Source: Fusobacteriota bacterium (lineage in GTDB: Bacteria > Fusobacteriota > Fusobacteriia > Bac17 > JAEWOZ01). From it: DNA of 6,734 bases. Made by a program: the position numbers and the translations under genes. Under the pieces are notes generated by a model. That model worked only from the letters and a program-made list of their open reading frames with translations. It was not told the DNA's origin and did not search any database. This document shows, piece by piece, positions 1 to 5,793 of the stretch (the stretch's first letter is position 1; every line of letters begins with the position of its first letter). The stretch covers positions 1 through 6,734 of the forward strand of contig JAEWOZ010000018.1 in assembly GCA_023399505.1 (NCBI GenBank), written 5' to 3'.

Positions 1-1032
1 TATATGTTTTTTAAAGATACAGCAAATAAGACAAATCCTAATCAACATGATGGCCTAATAGGAAGTGGTAACTTATGTCAAGAATCATTTTCTAATTTTA
101 GACCAAGCAAAGTTTCTAAGCAGGAAGTAAATAAGGAAACAGGTCAAATAGTTCAAAAAATAGAAGGCGGTTACGCTCATACATGTAATTTAACTTCTAT
201 AAATCTAGGGATAGTTTTAGATAAGGAAGAGCTTAAAGAAATTTGTAAGCTAGTAGTTAGAGTACTTGATAACACAATAGAACTTACTACAACTCCAGTA
301 GGTGAAAGCCATTTCCATAATAATAGATATAGAACTATTGGAGTGGGTGCACTTGGATTAGCTGACTATTTAGCATATTATGAGCTGATGTACAACAAAG
401 CTGCTAATGAAGTAGATAAACTATTCGAATTTATTACATACAACTGTATAAAGGAAAGTGTTAATTTAGCCAAAGAGAGAGGAAAATATTCTCAATTTGA
501 TGGTAGCGAATGGTCTAAAGGTCTAATTTTAGGAAAAGATAAAAAATGGTTTGAGAAAAATTCTGAAATGTCTCAAGAATGGAATAATCTAATTGATGAG
601 ATGAAAGAATATGGAATAAGAAATAGTCAAATTATGGCTATAGCTCCTAACACAAGTACGGCATTACTTCAAGGGTGTACTCCAAGCATTCTTCCAGTTT
701 ATAATAAATTCTTTATAGATAAAAATTCTAAAGGTGCTGTACCAATATGTCCTATATATATAAAAGAGAAGTTCTGGTATTACGCTGAAAATAAAAACCT
801 TAATCAAAAAGAGGTTGTAGAAGTAGTATCTAGAATTCAAAAATGGATAGATCAAGGTATAAGCTTTGAAATGGTTTTCAACTTAAATCATGGAATTACA
901 GCTAAAGATATGTATGAAACATATTTTGAAGCGTGGGCAAAAGGTTGCAAAACAATATATTACATAAGAACAATACAACAAGATAGTAGTGAAGCTGCAA
1001 AAAGAGAAGAATGTGTCTCTTGTGCAAATTAA
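1..1032 (+). CDS. nrdA: Ribonucleoside-diphosphate reductase class I, alpha (large) subunit, 5' truncated by window edge
   Basis: Catalytic subunit that reduces ribonucleoside diphosphates to deoxy forms in the cytoplasm, working with the NrdB radical subunit. The frame is open from base 1, so only the C-terminal 343 residues are visible; the family is usually about 700-850 residues, so the N-terminal half is outside the window. Numbering from the first visible codon (Tyr1): the active-site strand GNLCQES gives Asn24, Cys26 (thiyl-radical cysteine) and Glu28. Cys62 in HTCNLTSINLG matches the second cysteine of the redox pair; its partner lies upstream. The phosphate-binding loop is around Pro216-Thr220 (APNTST). 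Tyr320-Tyr321 (KTIYYIRT) match the radical-transfer tyrosine pair. The tail ends in Cys338-x-x-Cys341, the thiol shuttle recharged by thioredoxin or a relative. All expected catalytic residues in the visible part are intact. nrdB follows after 12 bases, so the two are co-transcribed. Confidence 0.96.
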   Translation, partial: YMFFKDTANKTNPNQHDGLIGSGNLCQESFSNFRPSKVSKQEVNKETGQIVQKIEGGYAHTCNLTSINLGIVLDKEELKEICKLVVRVLDNTIELTTTPVGESHFHNNRYRTIGVGALGLADYLAYYELMYNKAANEVDKLFEFITYNCIKESVNLAKERGKYSQFDGSEWSKGLILGKDKKWFEKNSEMSQEWNNLIDEMKEYGIRNSQIMAIAPNTSTALLQGCTPSILPVYNKFFIDKNSKGAVPICPIYIKEKFWYYAENKNLNQKEVVEVVSRIQKWIDQGISFEMVFNLNHGITAKDMYETYFEAWAKGCKTIYYIRTIQQDSSEAAKREECVSCAN

Positions 1033-1044
1033 AGGAGATGAATA

Positions 1045-2085
1045 ATGAGTGTTGAGAAAAAGAAGCTTTTCAATCCTGAAGGTGAAGATACATTAAGCGA
1101 AAGAAAGATAGTTGGAGGTAATACAACAAATCTTTTTAACCTTAACAATACAGCATTTAAATGGGCTAATAAGATGTATAGAGTTATGATGGAGAATTTT
1201 TGGATTCCAGAAAAGGTAGACCTAACAATGGACGTTCAAGATTATTCAAGATTAACTGAACATGAGAAGAGAGCTTACGATGGAATATTATCTTTCTTAG
1301 TTTTCTTAGATAGTATTCAAACAAATAACTTACCAAAAGTTTCAGATTATATAACAGCTCCTGAAGTATCTTTGATATTAGCTATACAAACTTATCAAGA
1401 GGCTATACATAGCCAAAGCTATGCATATATTATAGATACGATAATTCCATCAAGTCATAGAGGCAATATATATGATTTTTGGAAAAATGATGAAATTCTT
1501 TTTAGAAGAAATAAATTCATAGCAGGTATTTATCAAGAATTTCAAGATGATAGTTCACTAGAAAATTTTTATAAGGTTTTAATAGCTGATTATCTTTTAG
1601 AAGCAATATATTTTTATAATGGTTTTAACTTCTTCTACTCTTTAGCAAGTAGAAATTTAATGCAAGGTACAGCAGACGTTATAAAATATATTAATAGAGA
1701 TGAATTAACTCATGTTTTAATTTTTGGTAATATAATTAAAGAGGTTAAAAAAGAATATGGTGAAATAATTCCAGATTCAGAAGTTTATGAAATGTTTAAA
1801 ACAGCTGTAGATCAAGAAATAGAATGGGCTAAACATATTCTAGGTGATAATATTATAGGTATAAATGGTAATACTACTGAAAAATATACAAAATATTTAG
1901 CTAACAGAAGGTTAATGAATTTAGGACTAAAGCCTATATATGAAGGCTTCAATGAAAATCCTTACTCTAAATTTGAAAAAATAGCAGATACTGAAGGTCA
2001 AGGAGATGTTAAAGCAAACTTTTTTGAAGGTACAGTAACAAGCTATAATATGGCAAGTTCAGTAAAAGGTTGGGATGATTTTTAA
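1045..2085 (+). CDS. nrdB: Ribonucleoside-diphosphate reductase class I, beta (radical) subunit
   Basis: Complete 346-residue ferritin-like subunit that makes the tyrosyl radical used by NrdA. The start is fixed by AAGGAGATG just before it, overlapping the end of nrdA. By comparison with E. coli NrdB, the metal ligands are Asp89 (LDSIQTNN), Glu119 and His122 (YQEAIHSQSY), Glu186 (LLEAIYFY), Glu220 and His223 (NRDELTH). The radical tyrosine is Tyr126, four residues after His122. These residues point to a tyrosyl-radical enzyme and not the Tyr-less class Ic type. The C-terminus, from about residue 325 to the final WDDF, is the flexible tail that docks in NrdA; Tyr334 is the likely interfacial radical-transfer tyrosine. 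The sequence resembles the shorter NrdB branch of Campylobacter, Clostridia and Fusobacteria (comparison from memory). Length is normal and no damage is visible. It is the last gene of the operon, with a terminator 10 bases after the stop. Confidence 0.97.
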   Translation: MSVEKKKLFNPEGEDTLSERKIVGGNTTNLFNLNNTAFKWANKMYRVMMENFWIPEKVDLTMDVQDYSRLTEHEKRAYDGILSFLVFLDSIQTNNLPKVSDYITAPEVSLILAIQTYQEAIHSQSYAYIIDTIIPSSHRGNIYDFWKNDEILFRRNKFIAGIYQEFQDDSSLENFYKVLIADYLLEAIYFYNGFNFFYSLASRNLMQGTADVIKYINRDELTHVLIFGNIIKEVKKEYGEIIPDSEVYEMFKTAVDQEIEWAKHILGDNIIGINGNTTEKYTKYLANRRLMNLGLKPIYEGFNENPYSKFEKIADTEGQGDVKANFFEGTVTSYNMASSVKGWDDF

Positions 2086-2095
2086 AACTAAGAAT

Positions 2096-2128
2096 AAAAG
2101 CATACTTATAAAGTGTGCTTTTTGTTTT
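2096..2128 (+). terminator. Intrinsic terminator of the nrdAB operon
   Basis: AAAAGCATACTT, a 3-base ATA loop, and AAGTGTGCTTTT pair as a hairpin with one wobble pair; the right arm merges into a T-rich run (TTTTTGTTTT). It starts 10 bases after the nrdB stop, so it should end nrdAB transcripts and isolate the ankyrin gene downstream. Confidence 0.88.
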
Positions 2129-2150
2129 ACAAAATTTTAAAAGTTTGCTA
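2097..2150 (+). repeat. Left copy of an imperfect direct repeat flanking the ankyrin gene
   Basis: This stretch covers the nrdB terminator hairpin plus about 25 bases beyond it. It aligns with 3851-3903 with 43 matches in 54 columns and one single-base gap (counted by eye). Seven of the ten mismatches are transitions. A weaker match continues upstream to about 2078, at the last nrdB codons. The shared segment goes past what terminator function needs (AAAATTYTAAAARTYTGCTA after the T-run), so common ancestry is likelier than convergence. Confidence 0.6.
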
Positions 2151-2202
2151 AAGCACAAAATATTAAAAATAGAGAAATTTTAAGCAAGGTTTTGATCTTT
2201 AT

Positions 2203-2282
2203 ATTAAAATAAAAGCGTTAGTTTACATTTAGTTGTAAATTTGATAACATTATTAAGTAATATTAAATTAAAATAAAAGTGT
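2203..2282 (+). repeat. Short direct repeats and inverted motifs around the ankyrin gene promoter
   Basis: ATTAAAATAAAAGCGT (2203-2218) and ATTAAAATAAAAGTGT (2267-2282) match at 15 of 16 positions, 64 bases apart. Between and just after them lie GTTTACA (2221-2227), its partial inverse TGTAAA (2234-2239) and its full inverse TGTAAAC (2280-2286). The spacing puts the motifs on either side of the candidate -35 and -10 boxes, as for a regulator binding site, but AT-richness makes chance repeats likely. The rest of the 215-base gap between nrdB and the ankyrin gene (about 2151-2200) shows nothing recognisable. Confidence 0.35.
2222..2250 (+). promoter_or_regulatory. Candidate sigma-70 type promoter for the ankyrin gene
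   Basis: TTTACA (5 of 6 to the -35 consensus) and TAACAT (4 of 6 to the -10 consensus) are separated by 17 bases. It lies after the nrdB terminator and about 50 bases before the ankyrin gene start. The -35 box is the left arm of a TTTACA-6 nt-TGTAAA inverted repeat, whose right arm lies in the spacer. AT-rich DNA yields many weak matches, so confidence is moderate. Confidence 0.42.
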
Positions 2283-2300
2283 AAACAAAGAGGAAATTAA

Positions 2301-3791
2301 ATGAAAATATTAATAATAATTTTATTTTTAAATAATAGTTGTGTTAAAAACAACAACATTTTAATTATGAAAGATAAAGATATTAATAATGATTTAATTA
2401 AAGCTATTATAAGAAACGAGATCGAAACGGTAGAAAAATTAATCAATGATGGCGCTAACGTTAATTACAGAGAAGAAAGGTCTACTCCCTTAATACATGC
2501 GTGTGAAGGCGGAAGTTTGGAGATTGTAGAACTATTGTTAGGAAAGGGTGCAAATGTCAACGATAAATGCGAATACGGAGATACTCCTTTAATATCGGCG
2601 TGTAATGGTGGCAATATAGGTATAGTAAAATTACTATTAAAAAAAGGCGCTAATATTAATGATAAGAATATTGAAGGAGGATGCGCCCTGACAGTAGCCT
2701 GCACAAAAGGTAATATAGATATAGCAAATTTATTATTAGAACATAGTGCTAATATTAACGATAGAAATAATCATGCATCAACCTCTTTAATGGTAGCTTG
2801 TAATAGAAATAATATAGATATAGTAAAATTACTATTAGAAAAGGGTGCTAATATTGAAGATAGAAATATTTACAATGAAAACCTTTTAATTTCTTCATGC
2901 AGTAATAGTAATATAGAAATGGTAAAATTTCTCTTAAGTGAAGGGTCTGATGTAAATAATAGAAACATTCATGGAGAAACTCCTTTAATAGTAGCTTGTA
3001 GTATAAATAATAGGGATAGTATAGTTATAGTAAAATTATTGTTAGAAGGAGGTGCTAATATAAACGAAAAAAATAACTATGAGGAAACTGCTTTAACTGT
3101 AGCATGCAATAGTGGCAATATGGATGTAGTGAAATTACTTCTAGATAAAGGTGCTGATGTTGATGAGAAATTTATTAATAAATTATCTTTGTACGAGAAG
3201 CAGATTTCCATAATAACGAAATATATTATAGAAAGAAGACTTTTGAATATAAATATATTAACTTATATATTTGAAAAAGATAATGATGATTTCAAGTATA
3301 AGTTCATAAAAAATATAAGTATAAATGATATTTTATACTTGATTAAAGAATTATTAATTGATCATTTATTAATAAGATCATTTAGCGTTTTATATGATTA
3401 TTTAGAATTAGAAGATTCATTAAATCTAAAATTAGAGATATCTGAAATTGTCATTGAATATTATAATAACAAAAACAATAATATTGAAAATTATAGAGAT
3501 AAATTTAGGAGTGAATTTAAGAAAATAGAACAGAAGCTTGTAATTTATATTAATGCAATTATAGGACTAGAATATCAAAATCCCAATTTATTTTTACAAT
3601 CTTTAAATAATGCATTAAGAAACCATCATATTTCAAAAGAATTTAAAGAACTTATTATTAAGGAAATAAATAAAACTTATGCTGACGAAAATACTAGGGA
3701 AAGAAAAATGGATGATTTTGACCCTTATTCAGATTTAGGCTTAGACTCGAACAAGCATATTTATAAGAAAAGAAAACTTAATAATAACTAA
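2301..3791 (+). CDS. Ankyrin repeat protein with an unassigned helical C-terminal region
   Basis: Protein of 496 residues with no assignable biochemical activity; ankyrin repeats bind partner proteins. The start is supported by AAGAGGA six bases before ATG. Residues 1-22 hold a short hydrophobic stretch (about 3-10) and Cys14, loosely like a lipoprotein signal, although NNSC is a poor lipobox. Residues 28-294 carry eight ankyrin repeats. Residues 295-496 are Lys/Asn/Ile/Leu-rich, probably helical, match no domain I know, and end in a basic KKRK cluster (489-492). The gene has its own candidate promoter and a terminator, so it is probably monocistronic. Base composition changes within it: 2461-2700 is about 37% G+C by count, 3241-3480 about 16%. 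Known roles of bacterial ankyrin proteins include host-directed effectors in intracellular bacteria and envelope or stress proteins elsewhere; neither can be chosen here. An alternative start is Met23 (2367), which would remove the hydrophobic segment but lacks a good ribosome binding site. Confidence 0.92.
   Translation: MKILIIILFLNNSCVKNNNILIMKDKDINNDLIKAIIRNEIETVEKLINDGANVNYREERSTPLIHACEGGSLEIVELLLGKGANVNDKCEYGDTPLISACNGGNIGIVKLLLKKGANINDKNIEGGCALTVACTKGNIDIANLLLEHSANINDRNNHASTSLMVACNRNNIDIVKLLLEKGANIEDRNIYNENLLISSCSNSNIEMVKFLLSEGSDVNNRNIHGETPLIVACSINNRDSIVIVKLLLEGGANINEKNNYEETALTVACNSGNMDVVKLLLDKGADVDEKFINKLSLYEKQISIITKYIIERRLLNINILTYIFEKDNDDFKYKFIKNISINDILYLIKELLIDHLLIRSFSVLYDYLELEDSLNLKLEISEIVIEYYNNKNNNIENYRDKFRSEFKKIEQKLVIYINAIIGLEYQNPNLFLQSLNNALRNHHISKEFKELIIKEINKTYADENTRERKMDDFDPYSDLGLDSNKHIYKKRKLNNN
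2382..3182 (+). repeat. Coding array of eight ankyrin repeats
   Basis: Units begin near residues 28, 61, 94, 127, 160, 193, 226 and 262 of the encoded protein. Seven are 33 residues; the seventh is 36, with a three-residue insertion. The working consensus is TPLIxAC..GNIDIVKLLLEKGANINDRN. Repeats 2-8 each carry Cys where most ankyrins have Ala (TPLHxAA): Cys68, 101, 134, 167, 200, 233 and 269. At DNA level some units remain close, for example ATAGTAAAATTACTATTA near both 2622 and 2819, which fits internal duplication. Confidence 0.9.
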
Positions 3792-3797
3792 TGCAGT

Positions 3798-3815
3798 AGA
3801 TTCTGTAAAGAATCT
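3798..3815 (+). other. Small hairpin after the ankyrin gene stop
   Basis: AGATTC, loop TGTAAA, GAATCT: six perfect base pairs starting seven bases after the stop codon. No T-run follows, so it is not itself a terminator; it could protect the mRNA 3' end or be chance. The proper terminator is about 35 bases further on. Confidence 0.3.
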
Positions 3816-3850
3816 TATTACAGGTCATAATTTTATAAACTATTAAAATT

Positions 3851-3882
3851 AAAGTATACTGATTTAGTATGCTTTTTATTTA
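3851..3882 (+). terminator. Intrinsic terminator of the ankyrin gene
   Basis: AAAGTATACT, a 5-base loop GATTT, and AGTATGCTTT pair with one wobble; TTATTTAT follows. It is clearly similar to the nrdB terminator and should separate the ankyrin transcript from the ATPase gene. Confidence 0.82.
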
Positions 3883-3903
3883 TAAAATTCTAAAAATCTG
3901 CTA
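3851..3903 (+). repeat. Right copy of the imperfect direct repeat flanking the ankyrin gene
   Basis: Partner of 2097-2150, about 80% identical over terminator and post-terminator sequence. A weaker extension upstream from about 3830 (ATTTTATAAACTA) resembles the end of nrdB with its stop codon (ATTTTTAAAACTA at 2078-2090). The repeat period is about 1.75 kb, just enough to hold the ankyrin gene and its promoter. Confidence 0.6.
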
Positions 3904-4064
3904 CGATTATAATTAAATTAAAAAGAAAAACTCTCTTTTTATTCATATAAATTAGACTTTTAACAAGAGTTATCTAAATTATATATTTGAAAGGCATACT
4001 CCTCTTCAAGTATATGATAAAATATTCGTATCTGTTAAATTTTAAGAGAGGAGGTAATAAGAGG
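3904..4064 (+). other. Leader region of the ATPase/nuclease gene
   Basis: No gene is seen here. Weak pairings present are AAAAAGA/TCTTTTT (3920-3926 with 3934-3940) and AACTCT/AGAGTT (3929-3934 with 3966-3971), both short and AT-rich. No confident promoter can be picked, although transcription must begin here or read through the preceding terminator. The only striking element is the CTCCTCT segment at 3999-4005, complementary to the ribosome binding site downstream. The reading frame of the next gene is open through 3987-4064, but its TTG (3987) and ATG (4014) lack ribosome binding sites and would add residues not typical of the family. Confidence 0.4.
3999..4055 (+). promoter_or_regulatory. 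Strong ribosome binding site with a complementary upstream segment
   Basis: AGAGAGGAGG (4045-4054 region) is a near-ideal Shine-Dalgarno sequence, ten bases before GTG at 4065; a second one, AGAGGG (4060-4065), precedes ATG at 4074. This decides the start in favour of 4065 or 4074. Seven bases, CTCCTCT (3999-4005), are perfectly complementary to AGAGGAG (4047-4053), with a T-G wobble extending the pairing by one. The 41-base loop is AT-rich. The pairing could hide the ribosome binding site; that role is an inference. Confidence 0.45.
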
Positions 4065-5720
4065 GTGAAACAAATGCAAATAAGTAACTCAGATTTTGGA
4101 AAATTTATTAAAAAGGACTACTATTATGTAGATAAATCTTTATTAATTGAAGAATTATTAAATAACCAAAATGAATTAATATTACTACCACGTCCAAGAA
4201 GATTCGGTAAAACACTTAATTTGTCGATGTTAAAATATTACTTTGATATAAGAGAAGACAATAAAGATTTATTTAAAGGATTAGAGATAGAAAAAAGGGA
4301 TATATTTAATAAACATATAAATAAATATCCTACTATATATTTAACACTTAAAGAGGTTAAAGGTCTTTCTTGGGATAAAATATATGGATCATTTAAAGTA
4401 GAAATATCTGATTTATACAAAGAACATAAGTATTTATTAAAAAGTAATAAATTAGACAATTATGATAAAGAGTTGATAGATAAAATAATAAGAAGAGAAG
4501 TTGAACTTCAGGATTACGAGCGTAGTTTATATAAGTTATCAGAATATATGTATAAGCATTATGGAAAAGAGGTGGTAATATTATTAGATGAATACGATAC
4601 GGTTATGAATAGCTTTTATGATAAAGATACATATAATAATATAGCAAGCTTTTTGAGAGGATTCATAGGAAGCGCATTTAAAGACAATAAATATTTATCT
4701 AAGGGAGTGATAACAGGCATATTGAGAATAGCTAAAGAATCTATATTTTCTGGTGCTAATAATATAGCTGTATATAATATATTGGATAATGATTTTAGTA
4801 ATAAGTTTGGATTTACTGAAGATGAAGTTGCAAAAATATTGAAATATTTTGATTTAGAAAATAAGGCAGAAGAGGTGAGAAATTGGTACAATGGTTATAC
4901 CTTTGGTAATAATGTTATATATAATCCTTTCTCTATTGCTAACTACGTGCAGACAAAAGCTTTAAAACTCTATTGGTTAAATACAAGTAATAATTCACTA
5001 ATTGAAGATTTATTGATAAACTCAGATGAAAGTGTAAAAGAAAAATTGGAAGAACTTATAAAAGGCAATAGTATAAAAGAGAATATAGAAGAGAGTATAA
5101 TTTTCAATGAAATAAATACTAGATATCTTTGGAGCTTATTATTATTTAGTGGATATCTTAAAGCTATTGAAGCTCCCAACGGTAAATATATATTATCCAT
5201 TCCTAATAGAGAGATAGGAAAATTATATAATAAGATAATGGAAAAATATTTCACAGATCTAGTTCCAGAATTATCTAATATTATGGATAATATATCTCAC
5301 TCTTTAGTGAGTAATGATATCGAAAATTTTAGTAAAGAATTTGAGAAATTATTAATTTCCAAAATAAGCTCTTATGATATTGGAAAAAGGAAAGAAGGAG
5401 TATATCATGTAATCCTATTATTGTCTTTATTAAGATTAGAACATAAAAATCAATACGAAGTGAAATCAAATGGTGAATCAGGGCATGGAAGATACGATAT
5501 ATGCGTAATACCAAAGAACAAGAATAAAACAGGATATATAATAGAAATAAAAGTGGCGAAAAAGAATGAAGATTTAAAGAATAAAGCCGAAAAAGCTATA
5601 AAGCAAATAGAAGAGAAGGAATATACTACAGAGTTAAAGAATAAATCCATTAAGAGTATTGTGTTATTGGGGATAGCTTTTGAAGGTAAAAGAATCTATA
5701 TAATAGATAAAAAGATTTAA
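4065..5720 (+). CDS. AAA-ATPase-like protein with C-terminal PD-(D/E)XK nuclease-like domain
   Basis: Protein of 551 residues of the family usually described as AAA-ATPase-like (PF09820) plus PD-(D/E)XK (PF08011, formerly DUF1703). Its function is not settled; it is widespread and multicopy in anaerobes, spirochaetes and some endosymbionts. Numbering from GTG 4065: the family N-terminus SDFGKFIKKDYYYVDKS covers 9-25; the phosphate-binding loop RPRRFGKT is 43-50; Walker B ILLDEYD has Asp175 and Glu176; the nuclease-like core is Asp478 (GRYD) followed by Glu494-Ile-Lys496, the spacing expected for D-x(n)-ExK. All core residues are intact, so nothing suggests inactivation. GTG 4065 is chosen for the AGGAGG before it and the family-like VKQMQISNSDF start; ATG 4074 is next best. 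No partner gene shares its transcript upstream, and there is no clear terminator before cmk. Possible roles in mobile-element or defence biology are conjecture. Confidence 0.9.
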   Translation: MKQMQISNSDFGKFIKKDYYYVDKSLLIEELLNNQNELILLPRPRRFGKTLNLSMLKYYFDIREDNKDLFKGLEIEKRDIFNKHINKYPTIYLTLKEVKGLSWDKIYGSFKVEISDLYKEHKYLLKSNKLDNYDKELIDKIIRREVELQDYERSLYKLSEYMYKHYGKEVVILLDEYDTVMNSFYDKDTYNNIASFLRGFIGSAFKDNKYLSKGVITGILRIAKESIFSGANNIAVYNILDNDFSNKFGFTEDEVAKILKYFDLENKAEEVRNWYNGYTFGNNVIYNPFSIANYVQTKALKLYWLNTSNNSLIEDLLINSDESVKEKLEELIKGNSIKENIEESIIFNEINTRYLWSLLLFSGYLKAIEAPNGKYILSIPNREIGKLYNKIMEKYFTDLVPELSNIMDNISHSLVSNDIENFSKEFEKLLISKISSYDIGKRKEGVYHVILLLSLLRLEHKNQYEVKSNGESGHGRYDICVIPKNKNKTGYIIEIKVAKKNEDLKNKAEKAIKQIEEKEYTTELKNKSIKSIVLLGIAFEGKRIYIIDKKI

Positions 5721-5729
5721 TGAAATTAT

Positions 5730-5759
5730 TTGGAAAAAGCATAATTAGTATATTATAAT
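5730..5759 (+). promoter_or_regulatory. cmk: Candidate promoter for cmk
   Basis: A perfect -10 box TATAAT (5754-5759) lies 18 bases after TTGGAA (5730-5735; 4 of 6 to TTGACA). It falls entirely in the 73-base gap after the ATPase stop, so cmk can be transcribed alone. No terminator lies between the ATPase gene and this site, so read-through is also possible. Confidence 0.55.
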
Positions 5760-5793
5760 TTTTATATATAATTAATAAAGAGGAATGTTTTAA

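Noticed and set aside
2465..2704. Minus-strand open frame of 79 codons inside the ankyrin gene.
   Set aside because: It is the complement of the repeat-coding DNA; its sequence mirrors the repeats and there is no ribosome binding site or family resemblance.
2097..3903. The flanking repeats as terminal repeats of an insertion sequence or integrated element with an integrase.
   Set aside because: Nothing between them encodes a transposase or integrase; only the ankyrin gene is present, so a mobile element is not called.
3920..3940. Hairpin AAAAAGA/TCTTTTT as a second terminator or the end of an insertion element.
   Set aside because: Seven A-T dominated pairs, no G+C core, and a real terminator lies just upstream; no transposase or matching terminal inverted repeat is seen.
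3987..4064. Longer ATPase protein starting at TTG 3987 or ATG 4014.
   Set aside because: Neither has a ribosome binding site, the added residues do not resemble the family N-terminus, and a strong AGGAGG sits directly before GTG 4065.
4238..5650. Several minus-strand open frames of 61-94 codons within the ATPase gene, and one at 664-855 in nrdA.
   Set aside because: They lie opposite well-supported genes, have hydrophobic random-looking translations and no start signals.
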